From: Pelagophyceae sp. CCMP2097
Taxonomy: Eukaryota > Sar > Pelagophyceae
NCBI GenBank assembly: GCA_026770575.1
Contig: MU657191.1
Span: 98,717 to 162,716, forward strand
Reading direction: 5' to 3'
DNA length: 64,000 bases
The first letter of the stretch is position 1, and the number at the start of each line of letters is the position of its first letter. Below, piece by piece: positions 62,966-64,000 of this stretch. The notes under the pieces were generated by a model, which was not told the origin of the DNA, did not search any database, and was given only the letters and a program-made list of their open reading frames with translations. A program made the position numbers and the translations under genes.

Positions 62966-63381
62966 ATGGCGGCGTCGGGCGCTGCGGGCGGCGCGGGCGG
63001 CGCGGCTGGCGGCGCGGCGGCGGGGCTGTATCCGCTCGTCGGGCGCGCGCGCGCGACGGCCGAGCTCGCCGCGCGCCTCGCGCTGTGCGTCGGCCGAAGC
63101 GCCGCCGGGGGCTCGAGGAAGCGCGAGCCGAAGCGCACACGCGCCGCGGGCCTATACGCGCCGCCGGCAGGCTCTCAAAATGCAGCACGGCGGAGCTGGG
63201 CGCGATCTACGCCATCCAGAGCACCGCGCAGACCACCGCGCAGTCGCAGAGCCGAGGCCGGTGCGCCCGCTGTCGCTCCGGGCGGCCGCCAGAGGATGAC
63301 CGCCGTCTTCGTAGGTCCATGGGCCGGCGCCCGAGCCTGATGGCCGGCGGGCTGGCCGCGGCGAACCGCGCAGTCGCGTGA
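62966..63381 (+). CDS. hypothetical protein, weak model
   Basis: The ATG at 62966 gives a Gly/Ala-rich start and LYPLVGRARATAELAARLAL with CVGRSAAGGSRKREPKR. A GGCAG acceptor near 63170 could lead to STAELGAIYAIQSTAQTTAQ, and a further exon might end GGLAAANRAVA at 63381. I recognise no domain. Minus-strand frames cover the same bases, so this may be wrong. It would share a 200-bp divergent promoter with the U-box gene. Confidence 0.3.
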
Positions 63382-63389
63382 GCGCCCGC

Positions 63390-64000
63390 CTGGCGCCCCT
63401 GGAGCCGCGCACGTGGGACCGCGCACGTGGGGGCGCACCTTCATTCGTAGCGACGCCGTCGCCGTCGCGCGCGACGTCCGCAGCAACGCCGAGCTGTCGA
63501 CGGTCCGCAACGGTGCGCTGCCCTCGTCTGCGGCTCCGGGGCGCGCGCCGTCCGAGGCCCTCGGTCCGGAGATGTCGACGAGATTCACTTTAGGCCGCGC
63601 GTGCGCATCTCTTCGCTGCGGCGGGCTCTCGTCGGACCGCGCCGTTACGCTCCCGCGCAGGCGGCAGACGGACCGGTCCGCTTTCTTCTTCTCGCCCGCA
63701 AAGGAAACCTCGAGCTCGATGTAAGGACCGTTGGTATCATGGCTGCACTCGTGGGTCGATGATGGACAACCGTTTTGAGACGTCCGCAACGCGCAGGCGG
63801 GCACGCTCGGCGTCACCGGCCGTCGTCCGCAGCGTCCTTCCTGGGTCCTTTGACGAAGTTGATTCGCTCTCCACAGACGGCCGCACGGTCGACGCCCGCT
63901 CGCAAGTCCCACGACGACGCAGCCAGCGACGCGGGCTCCGAGGACTCCAACTTCCGAACACGTGCGGATGCCGCTCCCTCGGGACGCCCGCGCCTCGTCG
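63390..64000 (-). CDS. partial hypothetical gene running off the window
   Basis: The minus-strand frame around 63390-63735 reads GPYIELEVSFAGEKKKADRS, VNLVDISGPRASDG and TVDSSALLRTSRATATASLR, which look more like protein than the opposite strand. Upstream exons would be in other frames (LRVADVSKRLSIIDPR near 63760) and beyond 64000. The 3' end is unclear because the frame stays open to 63175. No domain is recognised. Confidence 0.3.

Overview
This is a GC-rich eukaryotic nuclear segment. Its genes are split by many short introns, and they encode nuclear-type proteins: a UBE2K-like ubiquitin-conjugating enzyme, a NAP-family histone chaperone, NADPH-cytochrome P450 reductase, DNA polymerase eta, mitochondrial ATP synthase subunit d and OMA1. 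I infer a small marine alga, most likely a pelagophyte-like stramenopile; a haptophyte is the main alternative. Composition, intron style and some secretory or organelle-type leaders suggest this, and nothing in the window proves it. Many introns begin GTGCG and end in TAG or CAG. They are often 45-80 bp, and some appear to be GC-AG. Open frames therefore stop early and continue in another frame, and most gene models here were joined by matching splice signals, phase and conserved protein motifs.

Layout. 0-2.9 kb: a weak multi-exon gene, then a 48-bp TTAGGG-type tract lying between two inverted repeats. 2.9-11.2 kb: an acidic-tailed protein (-), an Ala-rich coiled-coil protein (+), a secreted thioredoxin-like protein (-), a secreted protein of unknown function (+) and a small membrane protein with a duplicated last exon (+). 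11.3-12.3 kb: a copy of the terminal exon and 3' flank of the secreted gene, interrupted by an 809-bp hAT-like element with perfect 11-bp ends, an 8-bp target duplication and a BED-finger ORF. 12.9-24.5 kb: PLAC8-like, LON-domain, OMA1 and P450 reductase genes (+), then a NAP-like chaperone and a double CaMK-type kinase (-). 24.5-26.0 kb holds no confident gene. 26.0-42.0 kb: Rieske, EEP nuclease-like plus Cys-rich modules, DNA polymerase eta, an unknown membrane protein, ATP synthase d, a nucleotide-sugar transporter, a 1309-residue ankyrin/coil/LRR protein and a sulfotransferase with an in-frame stop. 42-44.5 kb: AT-rich islands and a palindromic minisatellite element. 44.5-64 kb: OsmC, methyltransferase, dual-specificity phosphatase, a divergent exonuclease/DEAD-box helicase pair, Tctex1 dynein light chain, BTB-kelch, papain-like, PH-domain, UBE2K-like E2, ankyrin-SAM-U-box and two partial or weak genes at the edge.

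Most genes are unrelated housekeeping or signalling functions, as usual for a eukaryote. Two neighbour pairs may be functionally linked: the exonuclease and helicase with secretory leaders, and the convergent E2 and U-box E3. The most unusual non-genic signals are a ~40-bp motif found six times between genes, the hAT-like insertion with its uninterrupted paralogous site, and the palindromic minisatellite.
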